Origin: Furcasterigmium furcatum
Lineage: Eukaryota; Ascomycota; Sordariomycetes; Glomerellales; Plectosphaerellaceae
Assembly: GCA_001599815.1 (NCBI GenBank)
Contig: BCIA01000001.1
Span: forward strand, 3,104,934-3,168,933
Direction: 5' to 3'
DNA: 64,000 nucleotides
Part shown: positions 1-11,264 of the stretch, in pieces
Layout: every line of letters starts with the position of its first letter
Numbering within the stretch: the stretch's first letter is position 1
The notes under the pieces: generated by a model
Told to the model about the DNA's origin: nothing
The model's input: the letters and a program-made list of their open reading frames with translations, nothing else
Database searches by the model: none
Translations under genes and position numbers: made by a program

Positions 1-562
1 CGTCATCTTCCAGTTCGCCAGCCAGTTGGAGGGCGCAGAGTCCGCCATGGCCGACCTCGGCCTGCTGACATTCCTCTCCAACTCACTGCAGAACATCTCC
101 ATGTTCGCGACTGAGAACTCATACGTCGCGCGGTTCTCGAGCTTCGTGCGCATCCTCGTCCGCCTCGCGCAGGACATCGTGGACAGCCGCGCGGGCACGC
201 CCCCCGACGCCCTGCCCGACATGTTCACCACGCTGCCGCAGGCCCAGCGCTCCGAAGAGGACGCCGCCGCCGAGCACATGTATGGCGCCGCCGCGGCAGC
301 GGCAGCGGCCCGGAGCGGCGCGGCGGGCGGCCTGCAGGCCACCATGCAGGAGGCCATGAACCTCCACGAGGACCTCGACTCCCTGATGACCATGTGGGAG
401 AACGGCACAAACTCCTTCGCCGGCTTCCACGGCACCAACGACCTCATGGCCATGAACGACTTCTCCCCCAACGGGGACAAGGGCATGTGGGACCACTTCA
501 ACCTCACGAACGACCTTGATTCTATGCGCGACCCGGGGGAGCTGGTGCAGCAGGGGCAGTAA
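1..562 (+). CDS. C-terminal part of a probable fungal transcription factor (5' end outside window)
   Basis: The frame is open from the left edge (first full codon at position 2) to a TAA at 560-562, giving about 186 residues. The first half is helical and leucine-rich, as at the end of the fungal-specific (MHR) domain of Zn2Cys6 regulators. It is followed by a low-complexity stretch with an alanine run and by an acidic, Asn/Asp/Met-rich tail that looks like an activation region. No DNA-binding domain is visible because the 5' part lies outside the window. The regulator call is inference from composition and layout; no diagnostic motif is present. If correct, it could regulate the neighbouring biosynthetic-type genes. 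Confidence 0.5.
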   Translation, partial: VIFQFASQLEGAESAMADLGLLTFLSNSLQNISMFATENSYVARFSSFVRILVRLAQDIVDSRAGTPPDALPDMFTTLPQAQRSEEDAAAEHMYGAAAAAAAARSGAAGGLQATMQEAMNLHEDLDSLMTMWENGTNSFAGFHGTNDLMAMNDFSPNGDKGMWDHFNLTNDLDSMRDPGELVQQGQ

Positions 563-2877
563 AAGGGGGTGTTACTACTTGACAGTATGCATTCTGGCTG
601 CTGAGGCGGCCCGGTCCGGGGGTATCTTCACGATTGCATGAAAAATTTCCTTGCCGTTCCTACTTTTTCCTTCTCGGTCTACTGGGACAATGCCACTACT
701 ACGGGGTGTGGCTATCTGCACTATTCGGTACGGGGCACTGGGGTGTTGGGGGTTCAATCGTCGATGCAAGTGAATAGATTAGACAAGAATACCACGAGCT
801 TCTCTTCTTCACATTGGGGCAATCCTCTCTCCGTCGGGCTCGTGATCGGTGGAGGGAACATGGGGATCTGCTTTCTTCTCCCGAGCCCAACCCCCTTCCC
901 AGTTCCCAGCCCCCAACAGCCTGGTACCGAAACGCCATGGAAGCGTCGTGGAACCGCCACGACGTCGGTAGTTCATCTCGTGTCTTACATGCATGCCCAG
1001 GGCATATGTCTCCGTCCCAGCCGGGATCATCGTGGAACCGTGCAGGGCGCCGCGAGCCGCGACGACCGGGCGCCCGCTGATCCGGCCTTCGGATCCCGGC
1101 GGCGAGATATATAATAAGGAGGGGACCCGTCAGACCGGACGAGGATTGACAGAAGGATGAGTTGCTGTGCCTCTGTAGATCTGTGCTGACATGTGGTCCG
1201 GGGGTGTATCGGGGCTGAGCCCGGGGCCTTGGCGGTCTGGGATGGTGATGACGGCTGAAGCTTAATAAGTTGCTTACTCTTTGTATTAAGATCCATTTTG
1301 TGAGGGTGTCGCGATAGGGGTTTCAAAATTAGATGATGTGAAAAATCTTGCAACGGTCAAGCAAGGGTGACGAGGGATTCATTTTTGTTGCATCTCAACA
1401 TGGTTCTGCTTGTTTTGGACTCGGCGTACCTTCTGGGTTCTGTGAAATGATAGAAATCCATCCAATAGGAGCCGGGCACTTTTGAATTTCAAATGGTTGT
1501 TCTTTGGAGTATAAATTCTGACTAATAAATCCCGCGATGCTATGTTGAGATCAGGATGCGTCAGGAGGAGAGTCTTGACACTCCTGATGCTGGATCGTTG
1601 GTGTAAATATGAGGACTCAGATGGTCTCTTTGCATTCAGCTCTTCTGCGTACTGGAGTCCTTTAAAGTCCATCGATTAAGGGAACAACACTGTTTCAGTC
1701 CGGGAAGAGAGGTTTCTTTTCCATACCTAAGCGCTAGTTGAAAGTTGTCGTATTTGGTCAGCCTCCGAAGGCGTGCAGTTGACCAGCAGTCCGGATGCGA
1801 CGTCGCCAGAGCCCGCCTCCAGTATCACCGACATGGCACCGAAAAATACAAGATGAGGTCTGAATGTCTCGAATCATTGACCAAAGTATTGCAGCGCGCG
1901 ATAATAGGCAATAAACGCAGGTCGTCAGCATATGTTTCTACCAGAGGGTGTGTGTTCAGATTATTTATATCTCATTCCAACCTGTTCTACCAGACAGCGT
2001 ATGAGACACGAGGATAAGAAACCGGAGGGCTATGGGAGCAGGAATACTCTTTATATACTGCATTCAGCTGTTCTGAAGGCGAAGAGAAACCCTTTGCTAG
2101 TATTTCCAAAGTTGCCAGCGCTCTTGGTGACACTAGTCGTGTGTTTCAACATCCTGGTATATCTGTTCTCTTGCTGAAAAAGCCCCCTTCGACTCATATT
2201 AGAGACATTCTGCCCCTGATCAGTCACAGAGCTCCCCTAGCCAAGGATTCTGACGACACTGATCACCATCGTTGCTTGAGATCACGATGAGAGTCGTAGC
2301 CACCCTCACTCCGAGCAACAGATCAAGACAAGATAAAGGCGTCCATATCTAATCGTGAACATTGCCCTGACTGCCAGTCTTGCCTGGCCTGTCTATAGTT
2401 GTAGTTAAACCAGCATTCGAGTCCATTATCCTCGAGTATCAAGGCTGGAGTGGTCTCTGTACTCTCTACACTGCGCGTTGATAGCAGCTTGTCTCACATC
2501 TTACATGAGGGTTTTGCACTTGAGACAACCTTTATTGTGGAAATACCATGTTAGAGTAATGCACTCGCACCTATGCTTAATTATTTACGGCAATTCGGGG
2601 AGCAACTCTCGTCAAGTCATGGAAGAGCATCTTACACCGAACTCATACTCAAGAAATGCTCACTATGATGACAAGGATTGTAGTTGAAATTCTCATGTGG
2701 TGTATTCATAACATACTTATGACTTTCTTACAAAGACTCTAAATAATGATCCCTACGTTTTACTTCATGATAAAAATCTAGCCTCGCTCCTCATGATATC
2801 CGCGTCTTCACATTCAGAACATCCCCGACACAACAGTAGCGAACAGAAATCTATTTATTCTTGGCACCTGGTATTAC
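563..2877. other. 2.3 kb gene-free stretch
   Basis: No ORF here resembles a protein and none shows the C/G-ending codon bias of the neighbouring genes. From about 1250 onward the DNA is visibly richer in A/T than the flanks. A TATA-like run (atatataataag) sits near 1107-1118. I see no terminal repeats or transposase remnant. Confidence 0.6.
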
Positions 2878-4354
2878 TTAAACGCTGTAGACATCGAAGC
2901 GGGGGGCATTCGTCGTGATCTTGTAGACCTGCTGGGCGGCGACGGGGAGGGCGCCCTCCTTGCCGCTCTTCTTGATGTCGGACATCTCCTTGCCCCACTC
3001 GCAGACGGCGTTGGCCAGGTTGATGACCTGCTCGTCGGTGAGGGAGGCGTGGAAGGCCAGACGGACGCGGTTGGTGCCCTTGGGGACGGCCGGGGGGTCG
3101 ACGGGGAAGGCCCAGAGGCGCTGGAGCTGCAGGTGGACGGAGAGGAAGTAGTTGTGGCGCGGCTCGGTCAGGACGGCGACGATGTGGGAGAGGATGGGCT
3201 GCGACTCCCAGTCGTCGGCGACGGGGACCTCGAAGACGTTGGCCTCGCGGGACTCCTTGTAGTAGGGGTTGCTTGTCAAGGTGGTGTAGAAGAGCCTGAC
3301 GAGGTGGTGGAGGCGGTGGCGCATCTGATACGCGGGTCAGCAACTTCAGCTCCTGTTCACGGGCTCTGGGGGGACTTACGGGCTCGGTCTTGCCGGACTG
3401 GAGCAGGCCGTAGGCGGCCTTGGTGAGGGCGAGGGTGGGGAAGGCGGCGGCGGTGGTGAAGCAGACCTGTCTTGCGTGGTTGATGAGCATGGTCCTGCAG
3501 GAGTCGCTGCAGAGAATGATGGCGCCGGCGGCGCCGAGGGCCTTGGAGAAGGTGTGCAGGCGGATGGCGACCTGCTTCTCGAGGCCGAGGTGGGAGACGA
3601 GACCGACGCCCTTCTCGCCGATGACACCGGTGGCGTGAGCCTCGTCGGCGATGAACTCGAAGTTGCCCTTGGGCAGGATCTCCTTGGCGACCTCGATCAT
3701 CTCCTTCAGGGGGCAGATGTCGCCGTCCATGGAGTAGACGGTCTCGACGGCGATGAGGACGGTGCGCTGGCCGCGCTGGATCATGGGCTGGGCCTCGTGG
3801 ACGAGCTCGAGCACGTCGCGGAAGGAGTCGAGGTCGTTGTGGGTGAAGGAGTGCCTGGCCATGGCCATGCAGTGCCTCATACCCTCGTGGGCGGAGGCGT
3901 GGACGAGCTCATCGAAGACGATGGCGTCGCCGGGGCGGGGGATGGCGGAGAAGATGGCGCCGTTGCCCTCGAAGCCGGAGTTGACGATCAGGCCGCGCTC
4001 CGCGCCGTGGAAGTCGGCGATCTCCTGCTCGAGGTTCTCGAAGTAGTCGTGGTTTCCATCGAGGAGACGGGAGCCAGTGCTGCCGACGGTGAAGTCGGGG
4101 TTCTTGGCGAGCTCGGCGAGGAAGGCCTCGCGCAGCAGGCCGGAGGTGGCCAGCGACAGGAAGTCATTGGAGGAGAAGTCGATGTTGTCGTAGCGCTTGC
4201 GCAGGGTGATGAGGTTGCGCTCCTTGCGGCGGATGTCGAGGGCCTCCTCGAGGTTCCTGTTGAAGACATCCTTGACCTTGTGCGCCCTCGGCTCCTGCGA
4301 GGCGTTCCACTCGGCGATCTGCCTGAAGACGGACTCGTCGGGGGTGCCGTTCAT
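2878..4354 (-). CDS. PLP-dependent alpha-oxoamine synthase (8-amino-7-oxononanoate synthase / KBL-like)
   Basis: Two exons, 4354-3380 and 3324-2878, joined across a 55 nt GTAAGT...CAG intron, give 473 aa. The family condenses an amino acid with an acyl-CoA by decarboxylation (BioF, KBL, ALAS, SPT). Visible motifs are SSNDFLSL near residue 61, GSTGSRLLDG near 93, FDELVHASAHEG, the PLP-contacting IADEAHATGVIG, and the Schiff-base lysine in HTFSKALGAAGA near residue 270. The second exon carries the small C-terminal domain, with PPAVPKGTNRVRL resembling the BioF end. There is no peroxisomal C-terminal tripeptide and no clear mitochondrial presequence. It could act in biotin synthesis, or in the polyketide-amino acid condensation seen with FUM8-like enzymes. 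The family is sure; the substrate is not. Confidence 0.88.
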
Positions 4355-5385
4355 CTTGTCTGTGTGTCTATCTTGTCCGTCCTTTGTGTGTATGTGTAGA
4401 TGCTATTTGAGATGATGACTGCAAGTTGATGTGATGTTCCGAGTTGGATTCAAGATGGTTCAGGGGTAGTCCGACAATGGCTCGATGCTCGGCTCAAAAG
4501 GGATGGCCTGAGGTCGGTCACCTCATGGTCTCCCTTATGTAGTTGCAGGCCGATCGGGCATCCAATCGCTCACAATGAGTCTTGGGCCGGGCGTGTTGTC
4601 GGCGCTTGGAACCCGGCGAACCGGGCTCCGGAACCCATGATGAGTTGGCTCCGGAACCCACCTCACACAGTTGTACGCGGCAATTGACATGCGGGACTCA
4701 GCAGCGGGAGCCGGGGTTACTAAGCCGAGCTGTGTCGCGCGACTCGACTTGGAGAGGGAGCTGGAGAGTTTCATGAGCGTGCGGCTTGTCCGTTTCGGAT
4801 GGGTGATCTGCTTTTCTGGGGTCGCGATTCGACGGATAAGCTGGTCTATCTACCGTACAGGGGTCGTTATTACATGCATCTCGATCCTGATCGGAAACCG
4901 GAATGTTGAGTCGGGATATGATGTGCTGCTGTGTGTGCCGCGACTGTACAACCCCTGCGGGTGATGGGATGTGAGTGCATGGATAATGTTTTGCATCCTC
5001 GGGTTGAGTCTTGAGAGTCGTGACATGTGAACGAACCCGACGGAGGCCATCGACATGGCGCAATAGATAAGGTCGCGAAAAGGCGAGAGGGCGCCGTCTT
5101 ATTTATAGTAATGGCCCTAGACCCCTTCGGCACTCAAGTGCCGGATGACGGACATGAAGAATGATGATTAACAAATCCTCAGCTTGAACCAGGGCCTGAA
5201 CCTGGCAACATGGTGTGCCTCGTGGACGGTCAGATGCGCAATTCCTGCTCGAGGATCCATTGAATAATACTAAACACTTGCGTTCTATTTGTTTGTATGG
5301 CCAGAAAAAGTCCAGTTACCGGCGCGTGCCATTTCCGATGCCGCCCACTCCGACATAATACATCAAATCATGCCCAGATCTATCT
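4355..5385. promoter_or_regulatory. Upstream region of the oxoamine synthase gene
   Basis: This 1 kb contains no gene and should hold the promoter and leader of the minus-strand oxoamine synthase. On the minus strand the first 50 nt upstream of the ATG are CA-rich. A 14 nt direct repeat lies 270-306 nt upstream of the start. The far end is the 3' flank of the small lipocalin-like gene. Confidence 0.5.
4624..4660. repeat. Direct repeat of 14 nt, two copies
   Basis: ggctccggaaccca occurs at 4624-4637 and again at 4647-4660, a 23 nt start-to-start spacing (about two helical turns). Each copy contains the palindrome TCCGGA. A related string (ggaacccgg) lies just upstream near 4609. The position suggests paired binding sites for a regulator; that is inference. 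Confidence 0.6.
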
Positions 5386-6083
5386 CTAGTTGACAAAGTC
5401 GTACACGAGGCGAGCCTTGACGCTCTTGCCCTTCTTCTCCGTGAAGCTGGTCTGCGTGAGGCGCTTCTCGCCGTTGACGTTCTCCAGGGCCCAGATGGTC
5501 AGGGTCGACCAGCCGTTCTTCTTGCTGCTGCTGAACTCGGAGATGACCTCGGTCACCTCAGACTCGACCAGGCTCTTCTTCAGGTCCTCGTCCTTGACGT
5601 CCTCGACGGTGGCGTAGCCGACCTTGGTCAGTAGAGCGCCGAAGGCCTGGGTGACCTGGTCGCGGTCGACGCCGTCGAGCAGGTAGATGTCCTCGCTCTT
5701 GAAGTTACCGGGAGTCACGGTCTGCTCCTGGTGCAGCCTGGGGACGGTCTGGCCATCGACCTCCTCGGTGCCCTGGGTGAGGGTCAGGCCGATACCGCCG
5801 CTGGTGAGGACCTTCCTGGTGATCCAGCTGAGACCTTGCTGCGGGTGGTTGTTAGAAATAATGTAAGGTGAGATGCGGGCGCGCGAGGGCTGCCCTTCCA
5901 CTGCTAAACTTACCATGGTGAAGGTGCTGGTCAGGTCGTCCGAGAGGGACCTGTTCTACACGAGGCTCAGCTTCCGACGGTCATCATGGCTGCGTGCTCT
6001 CGAGATCCCGTGAACCGGTGCTGTCATACCACGTTCCAGTTGCCATCGAGGCTGCGGATCGTCTTGGACTCGGGAGCGGCCAT
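5386..6083 (-). CDS. Small lipocalin-like fungal protein
   Basis: Three exons, 6083-6030, 5955-5914 and 5838-5386, encode 182 aa. The first two are short (18 and 14 codons) and splice in phase 0. The N-terminus has a G-x-W motif (DGNWNV), then SLSDDLTSTFTMQGLSWITRK and a series of alternating hydrophobic/polar segments that look like beta strands. This fits a family of small fungal proteins with a lipocalin/fatty-acid-binding-like pattern and no known reaction. There is no signal peptide or membrane segment. It shares a 540 bp divergent upstream region with the CYP505 gene. A lipid- or ligand-binding role is inference only. Confidence 0.75.
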
Positions 6084-6622
6084 CTTCAAGATCGTCTTAT
6101 CGTATGTTTCTGTCGTGGGTTGGTGTGAGAATCGGACAATTGCGCAGTGGAATAGTACCGTGATAACATGCAATGCATTCCTCTACGGTCTATGAATTTA
6201 TATCTCTCCATACGATACTGCACATCATACGCAAGTGCCGTGCCCGAGGGGCGGGCCGGCATGCCCACCCCCGGAGGCACCGGCGGAGGGATCCGCGGAG
6301 TCCGCTGAGTCAGCCCATTTAATGCTGATTTGGTGTTCTTTTTGGCGGGTTCGGGGTCGGTGATTCGCGGACGACTCCATCCTCATGACGGAAGACCCCG
6401 GTCTGTGTTCCTCCCCGAGCGGCATCCGGATCCCGTTCTCCACACGGTATACGGCGGGCGATTATCGAACGTTCATCGACCCAGCAAAAGCTCCGCGGGT
6501 GCCCGTTGAGAATGGTATTAAGACGCGTTTTGGCCAGTTGGTTACTTAGCGCCTCTGAAAAGTTCCGGTGTCAGTCGTGGTGAAAGCGTCGTCACTTACA
6601 ACGCAAGCAGATCTCACACAGA
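6084..6622. promoter_or_regulatory. Divergent promoter region of the lipocalin-like and CYP505 genes
   Basis: This 539 bp lies between two start codons on opposite strands. It holds the palindrome TCCGCGGA (6292-6299), directly followed by an AP-1/GCN4-type TGAGTCA at 6306-6312, in a locally GC-rich block (6240-6310). Both genes may be driven from here. The factors that bind are not known. Confidence 0.5.
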
Positions 6623-9600
6623 ATGACAGCAGCAGTATCACAAAAGGCCTTGCAGCCGCATCCCACGCCCCGGCTCTCGTGGCTGCAGTGGGTGCTCGAA
6701 TCGCTCCGCTGGGGAAGGAAGCCGAGCGCTGAGCAGAGGCTCAATGGCATTGAGCCCATCCCCGGGCCGCCTCGTAAGCAGATCGTGACCGTCTTGGCGT
6801 GGACTTCCCTCCATACTGACAACCCCTGACCAGCGGTCCCGGGTATCGGCAGCGTGCTCGATATCGACCTTAACGATACCCTGGCTTCGGCCATTGAGCT
6901 CATGAAGGAATGGGGTATGCATGCAATTCTATCGTATCGCCATGGACCATCACTAACACGCTGACCAGGACCCATCGTCGAGCTGTGGACTGGTGACCAG
7001 AGGGAGATCCTCGTCGGCAACCAGGAGTTGCACAACGAGCTGAGTGACGAGACCCGTTTCGTCAAGGTGGTCTATGGTGCCCTCTTCCATCTGAGGGATG
7101 CTGGCGGCGATGGTCTCTTCACCTCTCAGCACGGCGCTCACGAGTGGGGAGTTGCCCACCGCATCCTCATGCCCAACTTCGCCCCCCTGAAGATTCACGA
7201 CATGTTTGACGGAATGAAGGACATCATGGAGCAGCTGATTCTCAAGTGGTAAGCAAACTCGTTCATCCTCATCCCTCAACATGATCACCAACACAGCATG
7301 CGTAGGGCGCGCCACGGCGGTAACCACGCCATCGACGCCGCCGACGACTTCACCCGCCTGACTGTTGACACCATCTGCCTCTGCGCCATGGACTACCGCA
7401 TGAACAGCTTCTACCTCAACGATGTTATGCACCCCTACGTCGAGAGTCTGTCGAGGATCCTGGTCGAGTCCGACATCAAGTCGCAGATGCCCGACCACAT
7501 CAACGCGTGGCGCACCAAGGCAGACAAGCAGTACCGCTCCGATATCCAGACCATGGCCGACATCTGCCAGGAAATCATCCGCAAGCGCCGTGCTGCCAAG
7601 AGGGACCCCAACTCAAAGCTCCTCCTGGATCTCATGATCGACGGTGTTGACCCCAAGACCGGCGAATCCCTCAGTGACGATGCCATCATGTGGAACCTTC
7701 ACACGTTCCTCATCGCCGGCCACGACACCACCTCCGGACTCCTGGCCTTCGCTTTCTACTTCCTTCTGAAGTTCCCCGAGAAGATGGCCAAGGCCAAGGC
7801 CGAGGTCGAGGAGGTTCTCGGCGACGAGCCCATCGCCATCAAGCACCTTGGAAGGCTGACATACATCGATGCCGTTCTCAAGGAGGCCCTGCGCCTGCAC
7901 TCTCCTGCCCCCGGCTTCCACATCAGGCCCCTCGAGGACAACACCGTGCTTGGCGGCAAGTACATCGTCAACAAGAACGACCCCATTGTCACCGTCCTCC
8001 ATCTCCTCCACCGTGACCCCGCGGTCTGGGGCGACGATGCCGACGAGTTCAAGCCCGAGCGCATGGAGCGTGACAATTTCAACAACCTGGCACCTAACAG
8101 CTGGAAGCCCTTCGGAAACGGTTCGCGCGCTTGCATCGGCAGGGCATTTGCCTGGCAGGAGGCTCTGATGGTACGTTGACTCTCGTGAATTCCTGTGCTC
8201 GTTCTCTCATCGCTGATACACCCAGGTCATGGCCACCATCATCCAGCTCTTCGACTTGGAAATGGACGACCCGAACTACGACCTCAAGATCATCCAGACC
8301 TTGACCATCAAGCCTGATAACTTCAAGATGAGGGCGAAGCTCCGTAACGGCAAGAAGGTCGAGGATCTCTTCAAGACTGCCGCCCCTCAGAAGGCCTCGC
8401 GCACCCGCAAGACCAACGTCGATGACCAGACCGGACACCCGATGACCATTCTGTATGGTTCCAACACCGGTACCGGTGAGGCCGTCGCCCGCTGGTTGGC
8501 CGACGATGCTACGACTGCCGGCTTCAAGGCCACGACCGTCAAGGAGATGAACGATGCCAAGGACAACCTGCCCAAGGACCAGCCCGTCGTCATCGTTGCC
8601 GCTTCCTACAACGGACACCCCTCGGACAACGCCGACGAGTTCGTCAAGTGGCTGAGCGAGCTTGCTCCCGGTGCTCTCGAGGGTGTCAACTACAGTGTCT
8701 TCGGCCTCGGCCACCACGACTGGCCCGCTACCTTCCACAGGGTTCCCAAGCTGGTCGACGAGCTGATGCATAAGGCCGGAGCCACCAGGCTCGTGGATGT
8801 CTTCAACATCAACATGGCTCTCTCGGACCTGTTCTCTGACGCCGAGGTGTGGTCTACCGAGCAGCTATGGCCCGTTCTGGGCGAGAAGTACGATGTCAAG
8901 CCCGAGACTGTCTCTGATGTCGAGCTCAAGGTCGAGCTGGGCCAGCCCGCGAGACTGGCGACGCGCCGCGGCTTCTTCCAGGCCGCCGTGACCGAGACCC
9001 GCCAGCTCTCGCAGCCCGGTGTCCCTGAGAAGCAGCACCTGTCCCTCAAGCTGCCCGAGGATGTCAAGTACCAGACTGGTGACCGCCTCCAGGTCCTCCC
9101 CAAGAACAGCGCCGACATGGTCAGCCGCGTGCTGTCTCGCTTCCAGCTGGATCACGACGCCGTCCTCACCATCAGCAGCGCCAGACCCCTGGCCCTGCCC
9201 GTCGACACTCCTGTCTCCGCCGCCGAGCTCCTGAGCATCTACGTCGAGCTGGGCCAGCCCGCCAGTCAGAGGAACGTCAAGGCCCTCGCCGACGCCGTCA
9301 CTAAGGACGACGCCACCAAGGCCGAGCTCCTCGACCTCGCCGACAAGCACTACGAGACCAAGATCCGCGGCGAGCACGTCACCATCCTCGACCTCCTCGA
9401 GTCCTTCCCCGCCGTCAACCTGCCCCTGTCCAAGTTCCTCGCCATGCTCCCCCAGATGCGCCCCAGGACCTACTCCATCTCCTCCTCCCCCATCCTCAAC
9501 CCCGAGCAGGCCGACCTCACCCTCAGCGTCACCTACGGCGGCCTCGCCTCCAACTACCTCACCTCCGTCAAGGCCGGCCAGTTCGTCCACGCCTCCCTCT

Positions 9601-10100
9601 TCCCCGCCCCGCGCGAGTTCCGCCTCCCCACCACCACGGCCATGACCCCCGTCATCATGATCGCCACCGGCGCCGGCCTCGCCCCCTTCCGCGGCTTCGT
9701 CCAGGAGCGCGCCAATACCCCCACCCGCCTCGCCCCCGCCCTGCTCTTCTACGGCTGCCGCGGCGCCGACAAGGACGACATGTACCGCGCCGAGCTCGAC
9801 GCCTACGAGGCCCGCGGCGTCGTCAAGATCCACCGCGCCTTCAGCCGCGACGCCGCCGCCGAGAGCAAGTACGTCACCGACGCCTTGGCCAAGGCCAAGG
9901 ACGAGCTCGTCAAGCTGTGGAGCGACGACGCCGTCGTCTACATCTGCGGCGGCAAGAAGGTGTCCGACAGCGTGTTCGAGCTGCTCGGCCCGCTGCTGCA
10001 CGAGGCGGACAGGAAGGCCGGCAGGACGAGCGCGCAGACGGTGGCCGACTGGGAGAGGGAGCTGCCGAGGGAGAGGTATGTCATGGAGATTTTCAACTAG
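6623..10100 (+). CDS. Self-sufficient cytochrome P450:NADPH-P450 reductase fusion (CYP505 / P450foxy family)
   Basis: Five exons, 6623-6773, 6834-6914, 6969-7248, 7297-8170 and 8226-10100, encode 1086 aa, close to the usual CYP505 length. The P450 half (residues 1 to about 470) starts at EPIPGPP and shows the I-helix AGHDTTSG, the K-helix EALR, and the heme loop FGNGSRACIGRAFAW with its cysteine. The reductase half has the FMN-binding LYGSNTGTGEA, the FAD motif RPRTYSISSSP and the NADPH-site GAGLAPFRGF, and ends in YVMEIFN. Family members hydroxylate fatty acids or related chains near the omega end, with NADPH as sole donor. No membrane anchor is evident. Members occur both in lipid metabolism and in metabolite clusters (FUM6 type). 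Substrate unknown. Confidence 0.95.
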
Positions 10101-11264
10101 GCGTATTTTGTCTTTCTTCTAGTGTTTAAACGGGGGTCTTTTCTTTGGTTATTGGTAGATTGTTACAACTTTAGAATGTACTCGAAGCAAATTGATACAG
10201 CGAGGTTCTTTTTTGTCAAGAAGTCAGCCCCATGTTGCAGCTCGATGTCCGGTTGGTGCCGATACCTGCCGACGTCAGCGTCGGGGGTGGCCGATCTCAG
10301 GTACCGCTTTGAACATCGAGCGAGTTCTTGATAAAAGTCCATCCATGCTTGTCTGGGAACAAATCGAACGGAGCTGCCCGATTAGGGGCTGGGGGAAGCC
10401 ACACGTGCTGCATATGCATCGACCTCGTGGTCACCGACATGCGTTAGTCTCTGATATGCGTGTGCTCGAAGACATATCTGCGGGATGCAGACGAAGAGTA
10501 GCATCGGTAGGCATCAGGAGATGAAGTAATTTGATCCCCATCCCCTTCTCTTGTAGGATTGGCATGTGAAAGATCATGATGATAGATACGAGTTAAGGCT
10601 GAAGATTTACCCGACATGCCGGGAAAGCTTGCGAGAACACGAAGATCACTCGACGTTGTTGGGAGTCTGGGAAACATTACGGCAAGGGTCCTCCCAGTTC
10701 ACGTGTCAGCGTTTCTGTATTATAGCTACTCAGTGTGTTATATAGCCCCGCCCCTGCATCAATAGTTTGCCCTTCGGTGACCGTGTATGGGCAACGCGTT
10801 CCACAGACGACTGTGGCCTGCAGGAGAGCCCCCTTCTGAGGAAGGAGCAATTGATCGCACTGGTATCCCTGTTACCCCTGGGCGCTTCCAGGGTGACTGT
10901 GACGACATGCAGCCCCCGATTGAAACATTTCGGCGGAGGAAAACGTGCCGTTGCCGCCTGCCAGGGTTGGCGCTACCCCAACCCTACCGGCACTGGCGAG
11001 AAACATGCTCCAGTGTTTCTTTGGGCAGAGTGCATGGCCCCGGGTGTCCGGGTCAGGCCACATGCCTCGATGGTGACGCGGCATTTTGGTGTACAAAGCG
11101 AGCGTTGGTGGCGGGTGGCTGGCAAGACGTTGCAAACAGAGTGCCATGGCCAGTTGACCAACCAGGGTTGCGCCATGGCACAAAAGGATATTTTGCTACC
11201 GCGCGTGGCGTACCTGATAGAGCAAACTCGCAACCTTTCGTAGTCCAGATTAGTCGGTATCCAC
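10101..11264. other. Convergent intergenic region
   Basis: This 1.2 kb separates the 3' ends of the CYP505 gene and CIA2. A T-rich tract just after the CYP505 stop (10104-10145) probably serves 3'-end formation. I see no further gene. Confidence 0.5.

Noticed and set aside
2855..3379. Read-through of the oxoamine synthase exon 1 into a 499-codon frame
   Set aside because: The frame beyond 3380 becomes a P/R-rich artefact; splicing restores the conserved C-terminal domain.
3476..4399. 307-codon plus-strand ORF opposite the oxoamine synthase
   Set aside because: Same artefact; the minus frame carries all conserved PLP-enzyme motifs.
8865..10001. 378-codon minus-strand ORF inside the CYP505 reductase half
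   Set aside because: Composition artefact of strongly C-ending codons on the plus strand; G/E/V/L-only repeats.
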